From: Bradyrhizobium centrolobii
Lineage (GTDB): Bacteria; Pseudomonadota; Alphaproteobacteria; Rhizobiales; Xanthobacteraceae
Reading direction: 5' to 3'
Length of the DNA stretch: 64,000 nt
Assembly (NCBI RefSeq): GCF_001641635.1
Contig: NZ_LUUB01000040.1
Location: forward strand, 1-64,000
Part shown: positions 1 to 7,645 of the stretch, piece by piece
How the letters are laid out: the number at the start of each line of letters is the position of its first letter
Numbering within the stretch: position 1 is the stretch's first letter
Translations under genes and position numbers: made by a program
The notes under the pieces: generated by a model
The model's input: only the letters and a program-made list of their open reading frames with translations
What the model was told of the DNA's origin: nothing
Databases searched by the model: none

Positions 1-629
1 GGGCGTGCGCCGTTGTGGCGTGAAGAAGAAGGGAGTGTTCGAAAGAATGGAGCCTACTGGTTTGGCTCTTACTTGCCCGACTTACCGGTGTCGGAAACGA
101 CTGAGACCTCGAAAGAGGAACGGGACCAGAGCATGTCGGGAAACGTCTCGAAATCGGGCGCCGCAGCCCGGTGGAGAGCACAGAGTAAGGTGTGCACGGT
201 GAAAGCTGTATTGCCTGAATCCCAGTTTCCAGTCGCTAAAGGGTTGGCGGTAGCGAACGCGGCTGACACGCTACGCCACGCGGGGCAAAACGCACCGGCC
301 AGTGCGATCTGCCACCAGTCCGCGTGGGACGACCTCCATCGGAGGGTCAAGGAAGCAAATGGGACACCTAAACACACCGCAACTCCCCACACACGCAACT
401 ACGGGATCGCCTGCAGCAGGTTCGTTCGCGAGCCTGTATGGCGACGGAGCCGTCGTAGTACCCAAATGCCTGGCGTAACGGCCGGGACAGCCGCCGCAAG
501 GCGGACGATCATGCGTATAAGGCCGGGTGACCGGATCGAAAGCGCCTCCGATCGGGGGAAGGACGATGCCGCTAAAAACGGCATTTGCAGTATGCGTAGA
601 AGAGATTCTTCGACGGAGAGGTTCTGCTG

Positions 630-2525
630 ATGCAGGCCGCTACCATCCAGAGGAGAATTGAATCACTTCCGACCTTGTCGCGGTCGGGCAAGCGGATCAA
701 TGGCCTTCACCGCCTGATGAGATCTCCATTTCTCTTTGAGCGGGCCTACGAAAAGGTCTCCCAAAATAAGGGAGCCTTGACGCCTGGTGTTGACGGCAAG
801 ACCTTCGACGGCATGTCGCTGGCGAAGCTCGCCGACCTCGCCCGTCGCGTGGCAGAGGGCACATATCGCTTCCGACCTGTCCGACGGGTTTATATCCCGA
901 AGGGCAACGGCAAGACACGACCGCTGGGAATTCCCACGGTGGAAGACCGACTCGTTCAGGAGGCGGTCAGGACCATCCTCGAAGCAATCTATGAACCTGT
1001 GTTCCTCGGTGAGTCGCATGGGTTCCGCCCGAGGCGGTCCTGTCACACCGCTTTAAATCTCGTCAAGAAGACTTGGACGGGTTGCAAGTGGCTGATCGAA
1101 GTGGATGTGCGTGGGTTCTTTGACAACATCGACCATGACGTCCTGCTCAGGCTTCTCAAGAAGCGGATCGATGATGACAGATTCATCGGTCTGATCGAAG
1201 GAATGCTGAAAGCGGGTTACATGGAAGATTGGGTCTATGGACGCACATACAGCGGTACACCACAGGGCGGAGTCGTATCGCCCTTGCTCGCCAACATCTA
1301 TCTGCACGAGCTGGATCAGCACATGCAGACAATGAGGGCGGGATTCGATAGAGGCCGCGACCGACGCGCATTCCCGCCCTATGCGGCGTTGCAAAGGCGC
1401 GTCCTGGGCCTCCGCCGGAAGATTGAGCGGCTGCGCGCCAACGGCGCGGAGCTGGCCGAGATCAATGCCGCATTGGCAGAGATCAAAGCCATCAATAAGG
1501 AGAGACGGAAACTACCTTCCGTCGATCCCATGGATCCCAATTTCAAAAGGCTCCGCTACTGTCGATACGCCGACGACTTCCTGATCGGCATCATCGGCAG
1601 CAAGGAGGAGGCTCGTGAGACCATGGCCTCTGTTGAGCGATTCTTGACAGAGACGCTGAAGCTCGCGATCTCGCCTGAGAAGAGTGGGATTCAGGCCGCT
1701 TCAAAGGGAGTGACCTTCCTCGGCTACCGCATCGCGGCGTACACGTCCTACGGGGGTGGACGAAAGTCCAACCGCAAGGGACCGGCAGCACGGACATGGC
1801 GCGTTACGCGTCGGCCGACTACCGGCAACATCAGTCTGCGTGTGCCACGCAAGCGGATAACCGAGTTCTGCAAACGGCATGGGTATGGCGACCTCGCCAG
1901 GAAGACCGGCCGTGCTCGTGAGCAGTTCTTGGTCACCAGCGACACCGCGACCGTGCTCGCCTATAACTCGGAGTTCCGTGGTTTTGCCAACTATTACTCG
2001 TTTGCCGATGACAACAAACGTGCCTTGGGAGTGCTGGAGCTCGTTGTGTTCCGCAGCCTCATCAAGACGCTGGCGTTGCGCCATCGAACGACGAGGGCAC
2101 AAATCATGGCCCGTCTGTGGAAAGGGTCGGATTACGAGGTGTCCTCTGTAGTCCGAGGCAAGCTTCGCACGATCAAACTGTGGAGACTGAAGCACCTCAC
2201 GCGAACCTTTTGGATAAGTCAAGGAATTGACGATCTCACAAGAGGCGCGTGGTGGGTCATAAACTCGAATGACCTAATCGACCGGCTGCATGCTCGCCGA
2301 TGCGAAGCATGTGGCGGCGCGACAGGACCATTCGAGATGCATCACCTCCGCCGCGTTCGAGACCTGCAGAGTGGGTCGCTGATAGTCTGGAAACGGTCCG
2401 GCTGGCGGCGCAAGACGATCGTCCTGTGCCCGTCGTGCCGGGTGGCCGTTTCCAATCGAGAGTATACGCATATGGAAAGCCGTGTGCATCGCAAAGGTGC
2501 CCGCACGGTTTGGGGGGAGGCGTAG
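630..2525 (+). CDS. ltrA: group II intron reverse transcriptase/maturase with HNH endonuclease domain
   Basis: This 631-aa intron-encoded protein splices its host intron and reverse-transcribes it during retrohoming. The reverse transcriptase core carries the catalytic YADD at residues 313-316. A thumb/maturase region follows. The C terminus has an HNH endonuclease signature: Cys558/Cys561, His571-His572 and Cys600/Cys603. Length is normal for a full intron-encoded protein, and no frameshift or missing catalytic residue is seen. The ATG at 630 follows a GGAGAGG sequence. Oddly, the reading frame runs through the domain V hairpin before stopping at 2525, so the last ~15 residues are translated from ribozyme core sequence. 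Function is assigned from motifs. Confidence 0.95.
   Translation: MQAATIQRRIESLPTLSRSGKRINGLHRLMRSPFLFERAYEKVSQNKGALTPGVDGKTFDGMSLAKLADLARRVAEGTYRFRPVRRVYIPKGNGKTRPLGIPTVEDRLVQEAVRTILEAIYEPVFLGESHGFRPRRSCHTALNLVKKTWTGCKWLIEVDVRGFFDNIDHDVLLRLLKKRIDDDRFIGLIEGMLKAGYMEDWVYGRTYSGTPQGGVVSPLLANIYLHELDQHMQTMRAGFDRGRDRRAFPPYAALQRRVLGLRRKIERLRANGAELAEINAALAEIKAINKERRKLPSVDPMDPNFKRLRYCRYADDFLIGIIGSKEEARETMASVERFLTETLKLAISPEKSGIQAASKGVTFLGYRIAAYTSYGGGRKSNRKGPAARTWRVTRRPTTGNISLRVPRKRITEFCKRHGYGDLARKTGRAREQFLVTSDTATVLAYNSEFRGFANYYSFADDNKRALGVLELVVFRSLIKTLALRHRTTRAQIMARLWKGSDYEVSSVVRGKLRTIKLWRLKHLTRTFWISQGIDDLTRGAWWVINSNDLIDRLHARRCEACGGATGPFEMHHLRRVRDLQSGSLIVWKRSGWRRKTIVLCPSCRVAVSNREYTHMESRVHRKGARTVWGEA
2478..2511 (+). 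ncRNA. group II intron domain V
   Basis: The lower stem AGCCGTG pairs with CACGGTT and includes the AGC catalytic triad. A two-nucleotide bulge and a CATC/GGTG upper stem with a GCAA-type loop follow. This is the catalytic heart of the intron RNA, and here it lies inside the 3' end of the maturase reading frame. Confidence 0.75.
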
Positions 2526-2557
2526 GGACATCCTCCGCGGAGGTGTTCCACGCCTAC

Positions 2558-2910
2558 CCTACCGAGACACCCGCAGGGTGGCTCGGTGAGGAGCGAAGCG
2601 ACGAGTAGAGCGCGGGCCGAAGGCATCGCCCGTATGCCATCAGCACGTATCGCACTCCACCGCGAACTCTTGCCGCGTGAGCGAGGGTCCTTCAGTAGCA
2701 AACCCGAAAGTCTTAGCGTCATGATCGTGTTGCAGCGCTTCGAATGCAAACGAATGTCCGTCACGGTGCGCCCGCCCGTTCAACAAACAGAGGAGCCTCC
2801 CGCCAAGGAAGTGCACGCCTGCCGTCAACTGCGGCATGTTCACCCTGCTCGTTGTCCAGCAATGGTGTGACCGCCGCGACGTAGGCCGTAGTTTCGGATG
2901 GAAGCGGCTT
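2558..2910. other. intergenic or 3' exon region without a recognised gene
   Basis: No convincing gene is seen here. Just after the intron lies a strong hairpin at 2562-2586 (CCGAG-CACCC paired with GGGTG-CTCGG, loop GCA) without a T tract. The only reading frame with a plausible ribosome site is a minus-strand 65-aa frame (2837 to 2640, AGGG before the ATG), which I cannot match to a family. The relaxase gene usual beyond the lytic transglycosylase in this element class is not visible. Confidence 0.5.
2640..2837 (-). CDS. possible small hypothetical protein
   Basis: This 65-aa frame starts at an ATG preceded by AGGG about 5 nt upstream. I do not recognise the product. It has no signal peptide, repeats or known motif, and it is somewhat rich in His and Phe in the middle. 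It lies between the intron's 3' end and the decayed lytic transglycosylase, in the same orientation as the latter. It may be a genuine small cargo gene or a chance frame in decayed DNA. Confidence 0.22.
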   Translation of the reverse strand: MPQLTAGVHFLGGRLLCLLNGRAHRDGHSFAFEALQHDHDAKTFGFATEGPSLTRQEFAVECDTC

Positions 2911-3280
2911 TCATGTTACGAGGTGCTGTTCATGTCGCCACGGACCTGCATGGTAGGCCGCAAGAAGGCCTGCCGATCCGAAGCGGTCATGCATCTCCTT
3001 TAGGTACGCGGCGCCCCGCCATAATGTTGTTCTGTGGATCGAAGGGATCGAGCCCGAGCCCATAATGAGCGCTGAGCGCCACCCAGGTGCCCGGCATGAG
3101 CTGCATCAAACCCATAGCACCACGAGACGACATCGCGCGCTCGTCTCCACCACTCTCGACCTGCATCACCGCACGGATCCAGCGCGCCGGAACGGCAAAA
3201 CGATGGGACGCAGCGTCGATGAATTTGGCGAAGCGATCGACGTTCTCTGAGCGCCTCGCAGTCTGCCACGTGCGCTGTGC
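2911..3280 (-). pseudogene. lytic transglycosylase (SLT/VirB1-like), truncated and frameshifted
   Basis: This is a remnant of the periplasmic muramidase that opens peptidoglycan for the conjugation apparatus. The recognisable SLT core is present: RWIRAVMQVESGG with the catalytic Glu, then GAMGLMQLMPGTW. After residue IMAG a 1-nt shift in the GC-rich run near 3010-3020 changes frame. The family sequence AAYLKEMHDRFG...LLAAYHAGP continues in the neighbouring frame and ends at the TGA at 2911. Upstream, an in-frame TGA at 3281-3283 removes the signal peptide and start; the only in-frame ATG left is at 3169. Without a shift repair it would give a 60-aa fragment, so it is probably non-functional. 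It sits downstream of traF, the expected place in this element class. Confidence 0.8.
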
Positions 3281-3513
3281 TCAAACACCGTCGAGCCTGT
3301 GATCTGGCAAAGGAATGGCGCGATGGACGCGATAACACGCGTTCGTTCGACGCGAGCGGAGCCACGCGATCGACTGCTCTGTTGCGCCGATGCAGCGCTT
3401 TCGAAGCAGGCCGCACGAACGTTTTCCAACCATTGGACCAGGCCGGTAAGGAAAGATGGGGGTCGGTTTGGGGAAACTGTGATCAACCCAAGGAGTGAGC
3501 ATGTCGTGCATGA

Positions 3514-4023
3514 TCACTTCTCGTCGGTCCAGACGGGTATCGCTCTGCCGATGACAGAGGACGCAGGTAGTGGTCCAAAATAACGACCGTCGAGGGAGTC
3601 GGCGGATTGCCAGTTCATGACAAAGACGTCGCCATCCGCGATGGTGCGGCATCCATGCCATACTGGAAGTGGACGACCGTGCCCGTCGCGTTCGCGAGCT
3701 TCGCCGACGTCGATGCCGTCAACAGCGATCGTTAAGCCATTCCTGCAGACCGTTTGTCCGGGGAGCGCCAAAACACGCTTAAGCATGGGCACGCCGGCTG
3801 GCAGGTAGCCATTAAGATCAAGGAACGCAGCCAGAAGATCGGGGGGTTGTACTGCGACAAGCTCGGTGACGTTCAATCGGTTTACAGGCTGAACGCGGTA
3901 AAGACCGATCGGAACGCTGTTTGACGCGTTCCATATGTAGCGTGGCGTCGCCCCTCCGACTGTCGAGAGGAGGAGGGTCGTCATCACGAATGTCGTGAGA
4001 AGTACGATGCACCGAACATTCAT
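3514..4023 (-). CDS. traF: TraF-type conjugal transfer signal peptidase (S26 family)
   Basis: A 169-aa membrane-anchored serine peptidase of the LepB/TraF family, which matures or cyclises pilin in conjugation systems. An N-terminal hydrophobic segment spans residues 4-22. The nucleophile motif is NSVPIGLY with Ser36, and the general-base Lys82 lies in MLKRVLALPG. The C-terminal box contains SADSLDGRYFGPL, as in TraF and LepB. The start codon overlaps the DUF2840 stop by 4 bp, so the two are translationally coupled. The next gene, the transglycosylase, is broken. No trb or relaxase genes are in the window, so a substrate pilin is not visible here. Confidence 0.9.
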   Translation of the reverse strand: MNVRCIVLLTTFVMTTLLLSTVGGATPRYIWNASNSVPIGLYRVQPVNRLNVTELVAVQPPDLLAAFLDLNGYLPAGVPMLKRVLALPGQTVCRNGLTIAVDGIDVGEARERDGHGRPLPVWHGCRTIADGDVFVMNWQSADSLDGRYFGPLPASSVIGRAIPVWTDEK

Positions 4024-4535
4024 GACGTCACCCTCCGCCGATGGAGCCAGGCCTGGTGACGGGACCGCGTGTATGGCCGCGGCATTTCGTTGACCGACAA
4101 CCGGTTATGAACATGGTGCCAATAGTCGTGTGCGGCGTCGGCTGGATCGACACCGAGAGCTTCGACGACATCGATCAGTTGCAGAACCCGTTCGACCTTC
4201 GGCCAGCCGGATAGTCGCAACAGACTTTCACCGCCCGGCGTGATCCAGGGTACCGTCGAATAGCGTTGCCCCGGCGCAACAGCGCGCAGGATATCGATCC
4301 GGGATAGAACGGCCCCGAAGTCGTTGGACGTCCAACGGACGAAAGCAAAGATGCTGCCGGGAAGGAATGATAGGACACGCCGGTTGCGGTTAAGAACCTT
4401 CTCCGAAACGTGTCGACCAAATCGAATGCGGTTTTCGATACGCTTTTCGAGCCACAAGAGCTCAACAGTCGTGAGAGCGCTCGCGTCGACCTTGTCCGTT
4501 CGAGAATTGTCGGGAATGTGAGGGTGTGTTCTCAT
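4020..4535 (-). CDS. DUF2840 domain-containing protein
   Basis: This 171-aa protein matches the DUF2840 family, including the C-terminal YWHHVHNRLSVNEMPRPYTRSRHQAWLHRR region. The function is unknown; the family is found almost only beside traF in alphaproteobacterial integrative/conjugative elements. It has no membrane segment and is basic. It starts 3 nt after the stop of the HTH gene and overlaps traF by 4 bp, so the three form one transcription unit. In related elements ParA and RepA genes usually lie between the HTH gene and this one; here they are missing. Confidence 0.88.
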   Translation of the reverse strand: MRTHPHIPDNSRTDKVDASALTTVELLWLEKRIENRIRFGRHVSEKVLNRNRRVLSFLPGSIFAFVRWTSNDFGAVLSRIDILRAVAPGQRYSTVPWITPGGESLLRLSGWPKVERVLQLIDVVEALGVDPADAAHDYWHHVHNRLSVNEMPRPYTRSRHQAWLHRRRVTS

Positions 4536-4538
4536 GGA

Positions 4539-4817
4539 TCAGCGCCGCTCTTTTCCTGCGTAAGGAATGGGAGCGTGCCGCTTTGCCGGCAGCACTGTGC
4601 CGGCGCCGGGATCGCTGGTTGAGGTTTTGGTGCCGAGGTCGGCCCATGCGTTCAGATCGGCAATCGCATAGACAACGCGCGCGCCGATTTTGCGATAGGC
4701 GGGTCCTGTGCCGTATATGCGGTGCTTTTCCAGCGTACGTGGTGAGAGGCCGAGGAATCGGGCTGCCTCGGAAGTCCGCAAGTACCGTGGCGGCAAGCCA
4801 GCGTTTGGATCAGGCAT
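4539..4817 (-). CDS. AlpA/excisionase-like helix-turn-helix protein
   Basis: A 92-aa DNA-binding protein of the MerR/AlpA excisionase-like family. The winged-helix motif is YLRTSEAARFLGLSPRTLEKHR followed by a basic wing (GPAYRKIGARVVYAIADLNAWAD). The start at 4817 is supported by GGAGA 12 nt upstream; the frame stays open further upstream but without a ribosome site. Such proteins commonly regulate replication or excision of rhizobial elements. It directly precedes DUF2840 with a 3-bp gap. Confidence 0.88.
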   Translation of the reverse strand: MPDPNAGLPPRYLRTSEAARFLGLSPRTLEKHRIYGTGPAYRKIGARVVYAIADLNAWADLGTKTSTSDPGAGTVLPAKRHAPIPYAGKERR

Positions 4818-4948
4818 TTGAGGGTCTCCGCGGTCGTCAGGTACGCCGGCGACATCGTCGGCGCGTCGGCGGACACCATGGCGGAAGAAAACCTCGAAGA
4901 GGGATGGCGAAGATTGGGGGGTGCATTTTCGCCCCCCTGACGAGCGGA

Positions 4949-5723
4949 TTATTTTTTTCGAGAGGGCGGTCTTAGCAAAGCGCGGTAGCCGCCCTGCACC
5001 AAAGCGAATCCAGTTTTGACCAAGCGTTTGATCTGATCCCGCACCTCGTGCGTGCCCCAATCTGCCTTCGGAACGCCGTGAGCTGGCATTATGACTTCAG
5101 CGATTTCCCAATAGGTAGCGCCGTCGGACCGAGCGTCCGACGCACGCAAGGCACGCACAATTCGCCGCCGGCGATGCGCTGAGATCGCGTGCGGAGGCGC
5201 GCCCTGTGGCCGGCCATTGAGCCCTCGCCACAAGCGCATGCCGGCACTCGCCCGAAATTCGAAGTCGCGGTCGAGCGGCAATTCGACAGTATAGGCGGCG
5301 GAGACGATTGGCGCTTCCTTGAACCAAACCCGATGCTCTACGCCGCGCAGATGCAACACGGCGTGCCAACCATCCGGACCTTGGCGAAATTGGCTCTCGT
5401 TCAGCTGGTTGAGATCAAGCCTTACTGGCGTAGGCGAGCCGACAAGCAGTGCCGGGCGGACCGGCACAATCGTCGGCACGGCCTCAGGCGCCCAGAAGAC
5501 CGTCTGTTCAAGGAAGGATCGTTCGGGATCAGCTGCGAAAAACCAACCCCCAATGCTGCCGGAATCGGCTGTTCAAATCTCGATCTGATGGTGAAATCGT
5601 CTCATACTCTCGTTCGAACGAAGCGTTGCGGCGCAGGCACTCCCACGCCAACCCGGTCATTTCGGCTTGTTCGATGTGGTCGTAGTAAGTGTCGTCCAAC
5701 GATCTCCAGTTGAACTTTGGCAT
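4949..5723 (-). pseudogene. DUF6499-DUF2285 regulator, split by a 1-nt frameshift
   Basis: The N-terminal part (start 5723, preceded by GGGGA) carries the DUF6499-like segment with TGLAWECLRRNASFEREY, ending ...RFRQHWGLVF. The remainder, AADPERSFLEQTVFWAPEA and a DUF2285 domain ending near 4949, continues in the next frame. The shift falls in a run of five A (plus strand 5538-5542, T on the coding strand); removing one base restores one continuous protein of about 257 aa. As written, translation stops just after the run, and the C-terminal DUF2285 part could be made only from an internal start such as 5479. A decayed gene, homopolymer slippage or a sequencing error are all possible. Confidence 0.8.
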
Positions 5724-5866
5724 GCACTTGTCCCCAAACTGAGCTGCCGCGCTGGCGGCGGCATCATTCTGAGAACCTGTGGTTGTAGCTAGTCCCTGAT
5801 TGTGCATCGCGTGATGCGGTGGAGCGATCTCAGTGATCTGCGGGAAAATTATTCCAAAAGTGTTGT

Positions 5867-6154
5867 TCAGAGATTGGGATTTGATGCTCCGCCACGTAGC
5901 AAGTGGCGATATCCATGCTCTGTCATCCATTTTGCACGGGTCAGGTGGCTATCGAACGCGCGTCTTGCGCGATCATGCTCGACCTCTGGATTGATATGCA
6001 GCACGATTTGCGCCACTTCGCGCCAGTCCGCCCCCTCCTTATCCGCATCGAGCATACGCAAATAAGTAATGATGTGCTCTTCGTCGTAGACGGTGAGGAC
6101 GGAATCCGTCGGTGCAAGATCGGCAACGTCTGGATCTCGCGGTGGTTTTTTCAT
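5867..6154 (-). CDS. DUF2285 domain-containing protein
   Basis: A 95-aa protein (start at 6154; the frame remains open to 6199). The sequence SVLTVYDEEHIITYLRMLDA followed by DWREVAQIVLHI and the tail HLTRAKWMTEHGYRHLLRGG is typical of short DUF2285 proteins of rhizobial mobile elements, which are thought to be DNA-associated regulators. No clear ribosome site precedes the chosen ATG. It lies between the frameshifted DUF6499-DUF2285 gene and the XRE repressor, all on the minus strand. Confidence 0.82.
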   Translation of the reverse strand: MKKPPRDPDVADLAPTDSVLTVYDEEHIITYLRMLDADKEGADWREVAQIVLHINPEVEHDRARRAFDSHLTRAKWMTEHGYRHLLRGGASNPNL

Positions 6155-6285
6155 GGGCGCGTCACAAAACGAATGATTCTTAGTTTCTGCCAACCACAAC
6201 GATCGATCGGACTTACTTTAGCCCCTTTTTGGGACGTGTCAGCAGGATTTCGCTAACATTTCGCTCGCGCGAGATCCGCTTGCTT

Positions 6286-6552
6286 CTAAGTTCGCCTTCG
6301 CACTCGCTTGCGAGCGACGTCCGGGTTATGGACGAGCATCACTCCTTCGCCGCGCTCCGATGCCAGAAAAATGATTCCAGACGCCTCAAGGGCAGCGCGA
6401 ACCCGGTCGCGCGTGTCCTCTCGCACCTGAAGTCCGTTTTCGGATTCAAAGCGCTTCAGTGCCGTTAGGGCGACCAAGGCCTTGTCAGCGAGCGTCTCCT
6501 GGGTCCAACCGAGAAGCGCGCGTGCGGCCCGCACTTGGCGGGATGTGATCAT
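6286..6552 (-). CDS. XRE-family helix-turn-helix repressor
   Basis: This 88-aa protein has a Cro/C1-type HTH at residues 3-60 (QVRAARALLGWTQETLADKA, then ALKRFES), followed by a short hydrophobic tail (IIFLASERGEGVMLV). It probably binds operator DNA as a dimer. The start codon lies inside a perfect 26-bp palindrome, and another palindrome lies 28 bp beyond that, which suggests autoregulation. It is probably the switch gene of the element's regulatory block, together with the DUF2285 proteins downstream. Confidence 0.9.
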   Translation of the reverse strand: MITSRQVRAARALLGWTQETLADKALVALTALKRFESENGLQVREDTRDRVRAALEASGIIFLASERGEGVMLVHNPDVARKRVRRRT

Positions 6553-6566
6553 GCATGATCACATCC
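6541..6566. promoter_or_regulatory. perfect 26-bp palindrome over the XRE start codon
   Basis: The 26 bases from GGATGTGATC to GATCACATCC read identically on both strands. The XRE gene's ATG (6552-6550) is inside. It could be a DNA operator for autorepression, or a mRNA hairpin that hides the start codon; its position supports autoregulation in either case. Confidence 0.6.
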
Positions 6567-6593
6567 ACAGCAAGCCGACCGAACGCTACGAAA

Positions 6594-6610
6594 ACGACTA
6601 TAATAGTCGT
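6594..6610. promoter_or_regulatory. 17-bp operator-like palindrome overlapping a -10 box
   Basis: The arms ACGACTAT and ATAGTCGT are perfect inverted repeats around a central A. The centre contains TATAAT on the plus strand, and TATTAT/TATAGT on the minus strand where the XRE promoter is expected. A TGGACA-like -35 lies about 18 nt upstream of TATAGT on the minus strand. This is probably the XRE promoter with its operator. The promoter assignment is inferred. Confidence 0.5.
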
Positions 6611-6739
6611 CTTTGCTCGATGTCCAGCCTCATTTGGCTCAGCAATGGCTGACGCCAAGGTCGTCTTGGCCCGGAGCGGTGAGTAGGCTCTTGTGGATTC
6701 GGCGGGGTTTTACGCCGGCTGAGTAGATTTTATCGGAAG

Positions 6740-6764
6740 CCCCGCCCGAGAAACTCGGGCGGGG
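6740..6764 (-). terminator. hairpin terminator after the DUF736 gene
   Basis: An 11-bp perfect stem (CCCCGCCCGAG/CTCGGGCGGGG) with a 3-nt loop lies 19 bp beyond the DUF736 stop. There is no strong T tract, so it may end transcription weakly or protect the mRNA 3' end. Confidence 0.6.
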
Positions 6765-6782
6765 TGTCGGTGAGAGCGAACC

Positions 6783-7106
6783 TTACTCGCCGTTCTTCCG
6801 CGGCCGCGACCACAGCAGGGTGTAGCCTTCGCCACCTTCGTCGTCGAACAGGTTGGCGTAGATGGGCGCCGTGAAGGAGGGGTCGTCGAGCTTGAGCGAG
6901 AGATAGTCGCGACCTTCCTCGGAGCGCTTCGACCAGGCGGCGCCGATCTCGACTTCGCGGCCAACGAACACGCGGTGGCTCGGAGCTTTGTCGTTGGAAG
7001 GGTTGGATTCCGCGACGATGCGCACGCCTTTGGCCTTCAGGCTGAGGGTGGCGATTTCGCCGTGGTAGTCATTTCCGACCTTCTTGAACGAACCGATGGT
7101 AGCCAT
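6783..7106 (-). CDS. DUF736 family protein
   Basis: A 107-aa protein starting MATIGSFKK with AGGAG upstream of the ATG. The pattern NDYHGEIATLSLKAKGVRI, then APSHRVFVG, IGAAWSKRSEEGRDYLSLKLDDPSF and NLFDDEGGEGYTLLWSR is diagnostic of DUF736. The family is a small beta-rich protein found in rhizobial conjugative elements; its function is unknown. It has its own terminator hairpin downstream and a long inverted-repeat element upstream, so it is probably transcribed alone. Confidence 0.93.
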   Translation of the reverse strand: MATIGSFKKVGNDYHGEIATLSLKAKGVRIVAESNPSNDKAPSHRVFVGREVEIGAAWSKRSEEGRDYLSLKLDDPSFTAPIYANLFDDEGGEGYTLLWSRPRKNGE

Positions 7107-7197
7107 GTCTCTTCTCCTGTTTGTGTTTCGAGCCCGCGACCACCGCGGCCTCGATGGCGATCTGCAGGCCGAAGACGATCGGCGACGCACCCGAAGG

Positions 7198-7295
7198 GCC
7201 GCAGCGCAGCGGAGGATGCCGTCGCATCGACTTTCTTGCCTCGCGAGGAATGGGCGAAGCCCAGGGGAAGAAAGTCGATGCGACGGCGTTGCGGC
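7198..7295. other. candidate structured RNA/regulatory element, copy A (upstream of DUF736)
   Basis: A perfect 19-bp inverted repeat (7219-7237 with 7268-7286) is extended by an outer 9-bp helix with one wobble pair (7198-7206 with 7287-7295). The 30-nt loop contains TCGCGA and an inner GC hairpin (TGGGC-GAA-GCCCA). It lies about 90 nt upstream of the DUF736 start. The same architecture, with different arm sequences, recurs upstream of the DUF2493 and DUF4326 genes. This pattern suggests a conserved RNA structure rather than a terminator. Confidence 0.6.
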
Positions 7296-7645
7296 TCAGA
7301 CGATCGAGGCGCAGCCGGTCTTCGGCCAGATCGAGCCATCACAGAGGCCAGTTGCGTCGCGTGCTGAGCCACAAGCTTGGGAGAAGATGGCTGGCCTCGG
7401 TTCGACTAGACAAGAAGTCGGTACAGTTCGGCGTAGGAAAAGAAACGAAAAGAGGCGAAAGCGGTAATCATCAGCATAAAGCCAGGCGCAAACGACGGCT
7501 TCAGAATTGCATCGATGTACACCGACCGCAATCAACGCTCCCTCATCGAAGTGCAAGAAGGTCGCCACTATCTCTCTCAGACTCGCTGATCGATTTTTCG
7601 GCGCACAGATTTATCCAATCTGTTGGAGAACCGAATGGCGCAAGA
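7296..7645. other. 350-bp region without a recognised gene
   Basis: Between the structured element and the membrane-protein stop I see no frame with both a ribosome site and family resemblance, on either strand. Related elements often carry a second DUF736-type gene or other small genes nearby, so this may be decayed DNA. Confidence 0.5.

Larger units (their letters stand above)
5..2557 (+). mobile_element. group II intron with encoded maturase
   Basis: The 5' end GTGCG at position 5 fits the group II intron 5' consensus. It is followed by about 600 nt of structured non-coding sequence, then the reverse transcriptase gene, then a domain V hairpin at 2478-2511 carrying the AGC triad. A domain VI hairpin follows at about 2519-2554 (GGCGT/ACGCC outer pairs, CCTCC/GGAGG inner pairs). 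A2550 opposes an internal loop and could be the branch point, which puts the 3' end near 2557; 2562 is also possible. Only 4 nt of 5' exon lie in the window, so the insertion target is unknown. All parts look intact, so the intron may be splicing-competent and mobile. The exact 3' boundary is inferred. Confidence 0.88.

Noticed and set aside
13-630. A 205-aa frame before the maturase
   Set aside because: It covers the structured 5' part of the intron RNA and has no protein-like features.
7219-7286. MITE or insertion-sequence remnant
   Set aside because: No target-site duplication or transposase is seen, and the arms differ between copies while the loop architecture is kept, unlike terminal repeats of one element.
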